From assembly GCF_008727875.1 (NCBI RefSeq), contig NZ_VTWS01000005.1, positions 62,001 through 126,000 on the forward strand: a DNA stretch of 64,000 nt, written 5' to 3'. The translations under genes were made by a program, and so were the position numbers. Source of the DNA: Larkinella humicola. GTDB taxonomy: Bacteria; Bacteroidota; Bacteroidia; Cytophagales; Spirosomataceae. Positions 42,054 through 50,900 of this stretch are shown piece by piece (positions within the stretch are counted from its first letter, which is position 1; each line of letters opens with the position of its first letter). The notes below the pieces were generated by a model. It saw nothing but the letters and a program-made list of their open reading frames with translations. It searched no databases and had not been told where the DNA came from.

Positions 42054-43730
42054 TTACCAGGGCTTGGAAGTTCCCTGCAACAGCCACATTTTGCCGTATG
42101 GATGGTCTTTGCTCTGCCCGGCCGGAATGTAAGCCGACGTCTCGAGCCGACTGACAGCCTGGTTGTAATTGACCAGGTAGCTGGGGTCCAGATTCGGAGT
42201 CGGATACATAAAACGAATCGGCAGAGCCGCGCCCGATTGCGCTACAGGACCGGTTTTCAGGTTCGGGTAGCCCGTGCGTCGCCAGTCAAACCACGACTGG
42301 ACGGTAAGCCAGCCCGCAATCCATTTCTGCTCCAGAATCCGTTCAAGTTTCGTGGTCGCGGCTGCATAACTCACCCCGGGCTGCGCGTAAAACTTCTCGA
42401 AATCAAACCCGGTGGCGCCCAAAGCCGCTACCTTTTCCAGGGAGGCTTTGATGCCTTTCTTATAATGCTCTTCCGCTGTTCCCGCTACCCCAAAATTTCC
42501 CGCCAAAGCCGCTTCGGCCAGAATGAATTCCACTTCAGCGTACGTCATCCAGTTGATGTTGACGTAGGGGTCCGTGTTCTTCCGGTAGCGATCGTGGATA
42601 AACGAGATATACGGATTCCGCTCGGGGTTGTAGGTGGCGGCATCGGTTCCTTTGTTGTAGGCCATGGCCTGAACCACCGGCAGCCCGATGGGCAGCCCTA
42701 CGTAGAGCGAGGTATCGACACTGCTGGCCGTGGCCGGAATGAATTTAACGGTAAACGAGTCGCCGAAGCGGTTTTTTACGGTGGAGTCAACGGTTTTCTT
42801 CACGCGCGAATCCCATTTGTTCAACACCGGCTGGGCCCAGCGCTCCAGCCGTGGATCGCCCGTGGACAGTAGTTTGCTCACAAACGTCCTGGAAGGCTTG
42901 ATGAAATACTTGGGACTCGGGCTGTTTAATAAACCGCCCAGAGCCGAGTTTTCGCCATTGGTGCCCAGAAAGTTGATCAGCGCATCGTCCGCGTTGCTGG
43001 TAAAAACGGCGCTCGCGGCATTTTTGAACTCCTCTTCAAGGTTGATCCCGGCGGCACTCATCTCGGCTTTTTTACTCGAAACCCGCAGGCAATACCGCAG
43101 GCGGAGGGAGTTGGCAAACTTTTTCCATTTAGCCGCATCACCTTTGTATAACACATCCGAGGTCGCATTGATGGCGTCTTTTGCCGTTAGTGCGGACAAC
43201 AACGTATTGGCTTCCTGTAAATCCTTCAAGACGCCTTTGTAGACGTCCAGTTGCGGATCGTATTTCGGGAAAAACGTCCCGGTTTTGGCATTCAGTGCTT
43301 CTGAATACGGAATGTCGCCGTACAAATCCGTCAACAGCCCGAAAAGCGACGCACGAATGGTGAGGGAAACCGCCTTGAAAAAGTTGTTGTTGTCGCGAAC
43401 GGCATTGTCGTAGATGATCTTGTTGTTCCGGAGAATGTCGTAATACTCATTCCATGACTCCTGACCCCAGCCGTACTGGTTGACGGCCGCAGCGTCCAGA
43501 TCGGTGCCGACCTGGTTGTATTGCATGGCCCCGGCGATCTTCGAGCCTTCGGCACCCAGGTTATAATATACCCGGGCCGACCGGGTCAGGACGTACGTCA
43601 GAACGTAATTGGACGATACTTCTTCGGCAGCATTGGGGTTTTTATTGACTTCGTTCAGGTTTTCGCAGGAAGTCATTACCAAACCCAGCGTAGCGATCAG
43701 CGTGATCAGAATAGTTTTTGCAGCGTTCAT
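42054..43730 (-). CDS. SusD/RagB family outer membrane lipoprotein
   Basis: 558 residues with a lipoprotein signal (VMTSC, Cys22). The SusD-like group shown by NKNPNAAEEVSSNYVLTYVLTRSARVYYNLGAE and the helical FKAVSLTIRASLFGLLTDLYGDIPYSEAL is the longer SusD-like type, with a C-terminal KLERILEQKWIAGWLTVQSWFDWRRTGYP and YPTPN. It binds substrate above the SusC barrel. It is 14 bp after the SusC gene on the same strand and ends at the bidirectional terminator. No enzyme genes accompany the pair, so the substrate is unknown. Confidence 0.95.
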   Translation of the reverse strand: MNAAKTILITLIATLGLVMTSCENLNEVNKNPNAAEEVSSNYVLTYVLTRSARVYYNLGAEGSKIAGAMQYNQVGTDLDAAAVNQYGWGQESWNEYYDILRNNKIIYDNAVRDNNNFFKAVSLTIRASLFGLLTDLYGDIPYSEALNAKTGTFFPKYDPQLDVYKGVLKDLQEANTLLSALTAKDAINATSDVLYKGDAAKWKKFANSLRLRYCLRVSSKKAEMSAAGINLEEEFKNAASAVFTSNADDALINFLGTNGENSALGGLLNSPSPKYFIKPSRTFVSKLLSTGDPRLERWAQPVLNKWDSRVKKTVDSTVKNRFGDSFTVKFIPATASSVDTSLYVGLPIGLPVVQAMAYNKGTDAATYNPERNPYISFIHDRYRKNTDPYVNINWMTYAEVEFILAEAALAGNFGVAGTAEEHYKKGIKASLEKVAALGATGFDFEKFYAQPGVSYAAATTKLERILEQKWIAGWLTVQSWFDWRRTGYPNLKTGPVAQSGAALPIRFMYPTPNLDPSYLVNYNQAVSRLETSAYIPAGQSKDHPYGKMWLLQGTSKPW

Positions 43731-43744
43731 CGGGTTGGGTGAAT

Positions 43745-46700
43745 TTAAAAGTCAACGTTTACTTTAAAGCCAAGTGAACCGGTCCAGGGCATGACGTTGT
43801 AGTATTCTACGCCCTGCGACCAGGTGGCTCCGTTCTGGCGGAATGCCCGCTCCGGATCGACGTCGATGCCGGCCGCCGTCCATTCGAACAGGTTGTTGCC
43901 AACCACCGAAACCGAGGCATTCTGGATTCTTAGCCGGTTGACAAACGATTTGGGTAAATGATACGTCACGGCAATTTCACGAAGTTTGACATAGGTGGCG
44001 CTATACAGGTTCCGATCCGGGAAAGGACGGTTGGCGTAGCGGTAGGCATTGAACGGATCAAGCCATTTGGTGGTTGCACCGCCTAGGTTCTCGACGTAGG
44101 TCGTTTTGCCGTCGGCCCCTTTCACCTCCCGAACACCGACGTTAAAACTGGCATCCTGCTTCCGGACCGAAGCCTCGGCACCCGTCCAGGCAAAACCGCC
44201 GTATTCGGCGTTGCGCCCCCCCACCCAGTTGCCCAGAAAAGCCCCGGGGTTTTCTTTGATCTGCTCCTCGATGCTCCGGTTTTTGTCGTAAGCAACGCCC
44301 GACAGGGTTTCTTCCAACTGGCCGTTGTTCCCCAAAAACATCATCGTATTGGAATAAAACGATCCGCCCTGCCGCCAGTCGATGTTGGCAAAAACGCTGA
44401 ACGACTTGTAGGTAAACGTGGGCTGAATGCCCAGGAGAAAATCGTGGTTGAAATTCCCGATTTTCACCAGGTTGTTCACGTCATTATCCGTCTGGTAGAG
44501 CCCCCCGCTGGTGAGGATGGGGTAGCCATAATACGGTGACGCTTTGTCTTTAACGGTGAGCATGGGTCTCATAAACAGGTCGCCAATCTGTCCTCCTTCG
44601 TAGGTCCGGACTTCGGCTCCGTTGTAGGAGTCGAACGCAAAATACTTGATGCCATCCGCCAGCTTTTTCAGGTACGTGCGGTTGCGGGTTAGCGTCAGGT
44701 TGAGGTCCCAGCGGAAATCTCCGGCCACCACCGGCGTCGTCACGATTCCCACTTCAAAGCCCTTGCTTTGCACCATCCCGGCGTTGATCAGCTTGTTGCT
44801 GGCTCCCGATTCAATGGGAATGCCGATGGACAGGACCTGATTGCGGTTTTGGCGTTCATAATACGTGGCCTCCAGCCCCAGGCGGTTGTTGAAAAACTTG
44901 AGGTCAACACCCACTTCATTCGAGGTCGAAATTTCCGGTTTCAGGGTCGCATTCCGCAGTAAACCGTCCTGGAACATTCGTTTGGCCGAACCCCAGTCGG
45001 GTGCCGTGGAGAAGGTCTGGCGCAGGCTGTAGGGCGCCACGTCGTTCCCAACCTGAGCTGATCCGGCCCGAACTTTGGCAAAAGTAAGCCAGGACGGCAT
45101 TTTCAGCATTTCCGAAACAATGACGCTCAAGGAAGCCGACGGATAAAAGTAGGAGCGGTTTTCTTTCGGCAAGGTGCTCGACCAGTCATTCCGCGCCGTC
45201 AGGTCCAGGTAGACCCGGTCCTTAAACCCGATCGAGGTCGAGCCATAGACCCCATACAGGATTTTCCGCGCCAGCGAACTGGTGTAAATCACCGTACCCG
45301 GCGCCCCGTTGCCAATGGTATACAGCCCCGGAACCGTTAGCTCCGACGTGGCATTGTCGATGGAGCGGAAGTTCTGATCCAGCCGGTTAGCGCCGGCAAT
45401 GGCATTAATGTTCCAGGCTTCATTCAGCGTTTTTTTGTACGAAAGAATCAGGTCGATGTTCGATTCCTTGCGGTAGTTGGTGGCAACCTGATAGGCTCCT
45501 TTCAGAGCCTCGAAGTTGCTGTACGCTTTTTTGGCTTCCAGAATTTCTTCGTACGAATCCCGGGCGTAGCGGCCCATGAGCGAAAAATCATCGGAAATGT
45601 CGTAATCCAACTGAATTTTACTCACCGTCCGGTCGCGGTTGAAGCTTGTCGGATTTTCGTTGACCAGAAAATAGGGATTGTTTTGTTTGTCCTTGTATTT
45701 CCGTTGCTGAATGCCTTCCGAACCGGGAAGCCAATAGTCCTTCAGATCCAGAATATTGACCTGAGCGCCCGTTTCATACAGACTCCGAACGGGCGAGTTG
45801 CGGCTGCCATCGATCAGGGGCCGGTTTTTGGACCCGGATTCGGTAATGTTAAAATTGGCCGTCGCCCGCAGCCGGTCGGTCAGGTTATACGTCGTATTGA
45901 GCGCTAGGGTCAGGCGCGAAAGATCGGTATTCGGAATGATGCCCCGGTTGGCCATGTTACCCACCGACAGCCGGAAATTACCCTTCTCGTAATTCCCGTT
46001 TACCGATACGTTATTGGTATTGGTGGTTCCGGTCTGGAAGAAATCCTTGAACCGGTTCGGATACGACACCAGCGGAGCTTTCTGGCCGTTGCTGTTCCAG
46101 AGCACCCACTGCTCGCCCACATCCAGTTGCGGACCCCAGTTTTCGTTCTCACTTTCTTCGAGCACATGCGCGCCCGTTTTTCCGTTCCCAAATTTGTTCT
46201 GAACGGGCAGATACCGGTACGGTATTTCCAGCACCACGGCGGTGTTCAATGAAACGCCAATGCCTTTCTTACCGCCCTTGCCCGATTTGGTCGTGATCAG
46301 AATAACGCCATTGCCCGCCCGCGATCCATAGAGGGCAGCTGCGCTGGGTCCTTTCAGAATCGAGACGTTGGCAATGTCTGCGGGGTTGATATCCGAAATC
46401 GGATTGCCCATATCGGCCCCACCAAAAGCATTGTTCAGTTTGTTGGCCACAGGGACCCCATCGATAACAAACAGCGGCTGATTATCATTGTTGAGGGAGT
46501 TGGCCCCCCGAATGATGATGTTGACCGACGACCCCGCTGTGCCATCCATCTGCGAGACCTGCACCCCGGCCACCTTCCCCGAAAGGGCGTTCAGGACGTT
46601 ATTCTGCGGGGTTTCGGTGAGAGCTTTGCTGTCAATGTTGCCCACCGAATACCCCAGGGATCGCTTTTCACGCTTGATGCCGAGGGCCGTCACGACGGCT

Positions 46701-47050
46701 TCCTGCAAGGTAGCGACGCTTTCCACCAGACGGACGTCAATGTTCTTTTTCGTGCCCACCGGGATTTCCTGCGGACTAAAACCGATGTAGGAAAAAACCA
46801 GAACCGGCTCGCTGCCGTCGACATCCACGGAATAGTTGCCATCGGTCGTTGTGGTGGTGCCCACCTGTGTTCCTTTCAAAACAACGTTTACGCCCGGAAT
46901 GGGAGTGCCGTCGGTGGCCGAGGTGACTTTGCCACGAACCAGTTGCCGGGCTGCCCGCTGCGCCCAGCCTGTCCCAAGTGCCGGGCCGATGAGGAAGGTT
47001 AAAAGCAGGCCGTACGGAAGAAGAAGCCTGACGGTAGCGTTTGTTTTCAT
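43745..47050 (-). CDS. SusC/RagA family TonB-linked outer membrane receptor
   Basis: 1101 residues: signal peptide (about 1-32), carboxypeptidase-like domain (about 37-122, QLVRGKVTSATDGTPIPGVNVVLKG), plug with VNIIIRGANSLN, PLFVIDGVPV and IANVSILKGPSAAALYGSRAGNG, and a barrel ending GFKVNVDF. It pairs with the SusD gene 14 bp downstream. Upstream on the same strand lies a small protein resembling only region 2 of a sigma factor, an unusual arrangement because SusCD loci normally carry a complete ECF sigma with anti-sigma. Family certain. Confidence 0.97.
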   Translation of the reverse strand: MKTNATVRLLLPYGLLLTFLIGPALGTGWAQRAARQLVRGKVTSATDGTPIPGVNVVLKGTQVGTTTTTDGNYSVDVDGSEPVLVFSYIGFSPQEIPVGTKKNIDVRLVESVATLQEAVVTALGIKREKRSLGYSVGNIDSKALTETPQNNVLNALSGKVAGVQVSQMDGTAGSSVNIIIRGANSLNNDNQPLFVIDGVPVANKLNNAFGGADMGNPISDINPADIANVSILKGPSAAALYGSRAGNGVILITTKSGKGGKKGIGVSLNTAVVLEIPYRYLPVQNKFGNGKTGAHVLEESENENWGPQLDVGEQWVLWNSNGQKAPLVSYPNRFKDFFQTGTTNTNNVSVNGNYEKGNFRLSVGNMANRGIIPNTDLSRLTLALNTTYNLTDRLRATANFNITESGSKNRPLIDGSRNSPVRSLYETGAQVNILDLKDYWLPGSEGIQQRKYKDKQNNPYFLVNENPTSFNRDRTVSKIQLDYDISDDFSLMGRYARDSYEEILEAKKAYSNFEALKGAYQVATNYRKESNIDLILSYKKTLNEAWNINAIAGANRLDQNFRSIDNATSELTVPGLYTIGNGAPGTVIYTSSLARKILYGVYGSTSIGFKDRVYLDLTARNDWSSTLPKENRSYFYPSASLSVIVSEMLKMPSWLTFAKVRAGSAQVGNDVAPYSLRQTFSTAPDWGSAKRMFQDGLLRNATLKPEISTSNEVGVDLKFFNNRLGLEATYYERQNRNQVLSIGIPIESGASNKLINAGMVQSKGFEVGIVTTPVVAGDFRWDLNLTLTRNRTYLKKLADGIKYFAFDSYNGAEVRTYEGGQIGDLFMRPMLTVKDKASPYYGYPILTSGGLYQTDNDVNNLVKIGNFNHDFLLGIQPTFTYKSFSVFANIDWRQGGSFYSNTMMFLGNNGQLEETLSGVAYDKNRSIEEQIKENPGAFLGNWVGGRNAEYGGFAWTGAEASVRKQDASFNVGVREVKGADGKTTYVENLGGATTKWLDPFNAYRYANRPFPDRNLYSATYVKLREIAVTYHLPKSFVNRLRIQNASVSVVGNNLFEWTAAGIDVDPERAFRQNGATWSQGVEYYNVMPWTGSLGFKVNVDF

Positions 47051-47157
47051 AAAAGGAGTATATGTGAAGGGTTAGGATTTGTAAAATTGCACGACTGCCC
47101 GAACGGATTTAGTCCGGGTATGAACCAGAAATAAAAGGGTATTCGCTGATGAGGAGA

Positions 47158-47502
47158 TTACAATCGGATCAAGGAATGATTGATTCGATTGCCAGTGGAT
47201 TGGGGTTCTGACGGGCCACCGGCCAATTCGCTCTTCGCGCGGGTTTTCAGGTAATGAAAAACCTGGTTCCGCAGCCTGATGAACAAAAAAGCTTTAAAAT
47301 CCGGGTCAGACTGGGGTTCTGATCCGCAGTCCTGAAGTTCACTAAAAACAGCACAAACCATTTTCTCAGCTTCTCCCTTGTTCTTAATCAGGGACTCACA
47401 AAATTTGAGAGAAGCCGGTCGATACTGTACATAGAGAGCTTCGTGGGTCTTCGGGGCCCTCCGGATCATTTCACCAGGCATATGCTTGTCAGTCGGAGCC
47501 AT
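47158..47502 (-). CDS. Sigma-70 region 2-like small protein upstream of SusCD
   Basis: 114 residues from ATG 47502. The core ALYVQYRPASLKFCESLIKNKGEAEKMVCAVFSELQ, followed by DFKAFLFIRLRNQVFHYLKTRAKSEL, has the pattern of ECF sigma region 2 (core binding and -10 recognition). No region 4 follows; the C-terminus is a short hydrophilic tail. It may be a truncated relic, a sigma-like inhibitor of core polymerase, or part of a split regulator. It is 107 bp upstream of the SusC gene on the same strand. An in-frame extension to 47613 is possible but looks non-coding. Confidence 0.6.
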   Translation of the reverse strand: MAPTDKHMPGEMIRRAPKTHEALYVQYRPASLKFCESLIKNKGEAEKMVCAVFSELQDCGSEPQSDPDFKAFLFIRLRNQVFHYLKTRAKSELAGGPSEPQSTGNRINHSLIRL

Positions 47503-47613
47503 TGCGTTATCGGTGCATCCACACGTCAGAAAGACCTGTTTATAAGGTCTTGAAATGAAGTTAAGCGTACAGTATCTATGATAACAATTGCTACTTATAT
47601 AATTATATCGCAA

Positions 47614-47897
47614 TATTATACTAATATTTTGTTGTTTTAGTATACATTTATAGCCATTCGATGTACGATTTTACCACAATGAAGTCCTGAAAAATTCCTG
47701 GCTAATCAGCGCGGCCCTCCGCCCCGATCAGTTACGCCGGGCTGTCCCGTTGCGAACCCTGTGTTTTTACGGCTTTTTGGGTAGTTTTGTAGGGGCAGCG
47801 ATGGGGAATGGGCTTCGTTTTTTGCACGATCAGGTGCATTCACTCTTCGGTGGCGTTTTCATTCGCTCCCTATTTTCAGTCAGTTTTCCGGACAAAA
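47614..47897. other. Intergenic stretch without a recognisable gene
   Basis: I see no supported gene. The first part (to about 47660) is AT-rich with TTATATAATTATAT text and likely holds the promoter of the sigma-like gene. The remainder is GC-richer with no pattern except the palindrome that follows at 47898. Confidence 0.4.
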
Positions 47898-47915
47898 CAC
47901 GGATTCAAATCCGTG
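47898..47915. repeat. Palindrome CACGGATT-CA-AATCCGTG
   Basis: A perfect inverted repeat with 8-bp arms, immediately before the helicase start at 47923. The same core appears as a decayed copy at 20153 and half copy at 61884, all with a CGTA[C/T]CCACGGA flank. A shorter relative, CGGATT-ACA-AATCCG, lies inside the helicase gene at 51431. Confidence 0.65.
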
Positions 47916-47922
47916 GGTACGT

Positions 47923-50900
47923 ATGCTATCCCCAACGGTTCTTAAAGCTTACCTCAAACGCCTGACCAACCTCAGCAGCCGCAACCGGTCGCTGCTGCTG
48001 ACCAACCTGCCCGTCGAGCAGTTTCTGGATCTGCACGAGCTTGATTTTCTGGACAACAAACCGTCGTTCGATCTCGTCCGCCAGCTAATGGCCCGCCGAC
48101 CCGCCATTCCGCTCTGCGATGTGATGGATAGCCGACTGGAAAAAGGCAACGAGGTCAGTAAAAAACTCCGGAAAATTGCCCGAACCGACCGGTTTATCGA
48201 AGAAGAACGCGGTTCGGAAGACTTGTACGTGGGGTATCCCTTCGTGCGTGGCAAGCTGGCCGACGGAACGGTGATTCACGGGCCACTGGTTTTCTTCCCG
48301 GTTCACCTCGAACCCCAGGGCAATAAATGGATGCTCGTTCGCCGGGCGGATGAGTCCATCATGCTCAACCGCAGTTTTCTGATGGCGTATGGGTACTACA
48401 ACCAGTTCATTCTGCCCGATGCCGTGTTGGAACACACGCTGGATGAGTACGACAAAGACGCTACGGTTTTTCGCACCCAACTCTACGAGTGGCTGAAAGC
48501 CAGCCCGTTGGAAATCAATTTCAACCAGAATCTTTTTACGGATCAGCTCCAGTGGTTCGATCCGGTTAAAAAAACTGATCTGGATAAACTGGAGCGCAAC
48601 GGCGAATTGAAGCTGTATTCCGAAGCCGTGCTGGGCATTTTTCCGCAGGCGGGTTCGTATCTGGTACCCGATTATGAGGTGTTGCTGGAAGGCGAAGCCG
48701 TGCAATTCCTGCAAACCGACGAGCTGCCGGAGCCATCCTCCGAAGCGTTGATGGCCGGTTTGCTCCCCGATTTCAACGCGTCTCAGAAACCGGTTTCGGT
48801 CCGGGAAGAAACGCTGCACACGCCCCTGGCCCTGGACGCATCGCAGGAGGAAGCCATCCGACGCATCAAAGCCGGGGAGTCGATGGTGGTGCAGGGTCCT
48901 CCGGGAACCGGCAAATCGCAGTTGATTGGAAATCTGATGGCCGATTTTGCCGCACAGGGCAAGCGGGTTTTGCTGGTTTGTCAGAAACGGGCGGCATTGG
49001 ATGTGGTCTACGAACGACTGCGTCAGGTCGGGATGCAGCCCTTTTCGGCCCTGATTCACGATTTCAAGAACGACCGCAAGGCACTTTACGACCAGATCGC
49101 CGGTCAGATTGAGCGGGTGGAAGAATACCGCAAACAGAATTACGGCCTGGATGCGATTTTACTGGAACGCAATTTCGATCAGGAAAGCCGCCGGATCGAT
49201 CAGACGCTGGCGGAATTACAAGCCTTCAAAGAAGCCCTGTTTAACGAAACAGAAGCGGGAATTTCCGTCAAACAGTTGTACCTGAGCAGCGATCCCACTG
49301 CCGAAACCATTCCACTTGCCGATGTGTATACCCAGTTTCGGCCCGATTCGGTGGCTGGTTTTGTGGAAAAATTGCGGGAATACGGTGCTTATATAAACCG
49401 CCTGGGTCCCGATCATCCGTGGGCCGACCGGATTTCCTTCGCTCCCTTCTCGTTTGGCCAGCTCCCGACACTCAAAAAAATGCTGCGAGAACTGCCGGTT
49501 TTCGTTAAAACCGTAACCGAACAGGCGCAAATGCTCACCCATCGTACGTTTTCGTTCGCCGACTGGGAAACCGTGCAGGAGGACGAATGGGAAACCACCG
49601 CCTTGCTGACCTTGCTGAATGCCGACCCTTCGGCCCCCCGCTGGCAGTGGGTTCGGCGATTGCAACAACAGTCCGGCCATCCGCTGTTCCGGACCGAACC
49701 GGAGGAACTGGAACGCATGGAAGCCGAACTCAGTGACTGCCTGGGCGGAACCGGCATCGAAAAAAGCCTTCCGGTGACCGACCTGCCCAACATGGCCCAC
49801 CGGTTGCAGGAAGCCATTCAAAGCCATTCGTCGTTTGTCGGACGTACAGTTTGGGGCTGGTTCAGCAAGGACAAAACCGGGTTGCAGCAACTCGCAGCCG
49901 CCAACGGCCTGGCCCTTTCCGACGAAACGCTGCCGGTTTTGCTCGAAAAAGTACAGCGTCGAATCCGCTTTGAGATCCTTCGTCAGCAAATCGAAAAGAC
50001 CGTCGATCAGGACGTTACCGCCGAAAATGCCGTTCTGACCGTTCGTCTGGCCCGCCAGGCGCTCGACGCGGTCCGCCGGTTGAACGCCATTTCCTGGTTG
50101 AATACCCTGCCCGAATCCCGGCTGGAAACCGTCGGTGTTTTTTCAAAAACCGTAGCGCAATTGCTGGAAACCGGTCGTGGTGTGGCGGCTCAACGCAGCC
50201 GGTGGCAATCGTTTCTGAGCGAATCGCAAATCCAAAGGTTGTGGCAGGAACCGGCCCAAACCGATGCGCTGATTCGCACCCTCGAACAGGACATCGACCT
50301 GTTGATTGAAACCGATCGGCTGACCGACAATTTCACGGTTGCGGAACGGGACATTGTGCAACGGCTGGGCGATACGGGAACGGTCGGGCTGTTTTTAAAC
50401 AGTCTGCACCTGGCCTGGATTGAACATCTTGAGAGCTTATACCCCATTCTACGTGGTGTTTCTTCTTTAAAAATCAGCCAGTTAGAAACCGCTTTGCAGG
50501 AGAGTGTCCGGAAGAAACAGACGCTGAGCCGCCAGATCTTGCTGGTTAAACTTCGCGAAAAAGCGTACCAGAATCTGGCTTTCAACCGCCTGAACAACCT
50601 TGTTACATACCGGGAATTGAGCCATCAGGTGACCAAAAAACGCAACATCTGGCCGGTTCGGAAACTGATGGAGCAGCACTCGGACGAGGTTTTTCAACTG
50701 GTTCCGTGCTGGATGGCGTCGCCGGAATCGGTTTCGGCCATTTTTCCGATGAAACCGGGGCTTTTCGATCTGGTGATTTTCGATGAAGCGTCGCAGTGTT
50801 TTGCCGAAAACGGCATTCCGGCGATGTATCGCGCCAGGCAGGTGGTCATCACCGGCGACAGCAAGCAGCTTCAACCGAGCGATTTATACCGCATCCGGTT

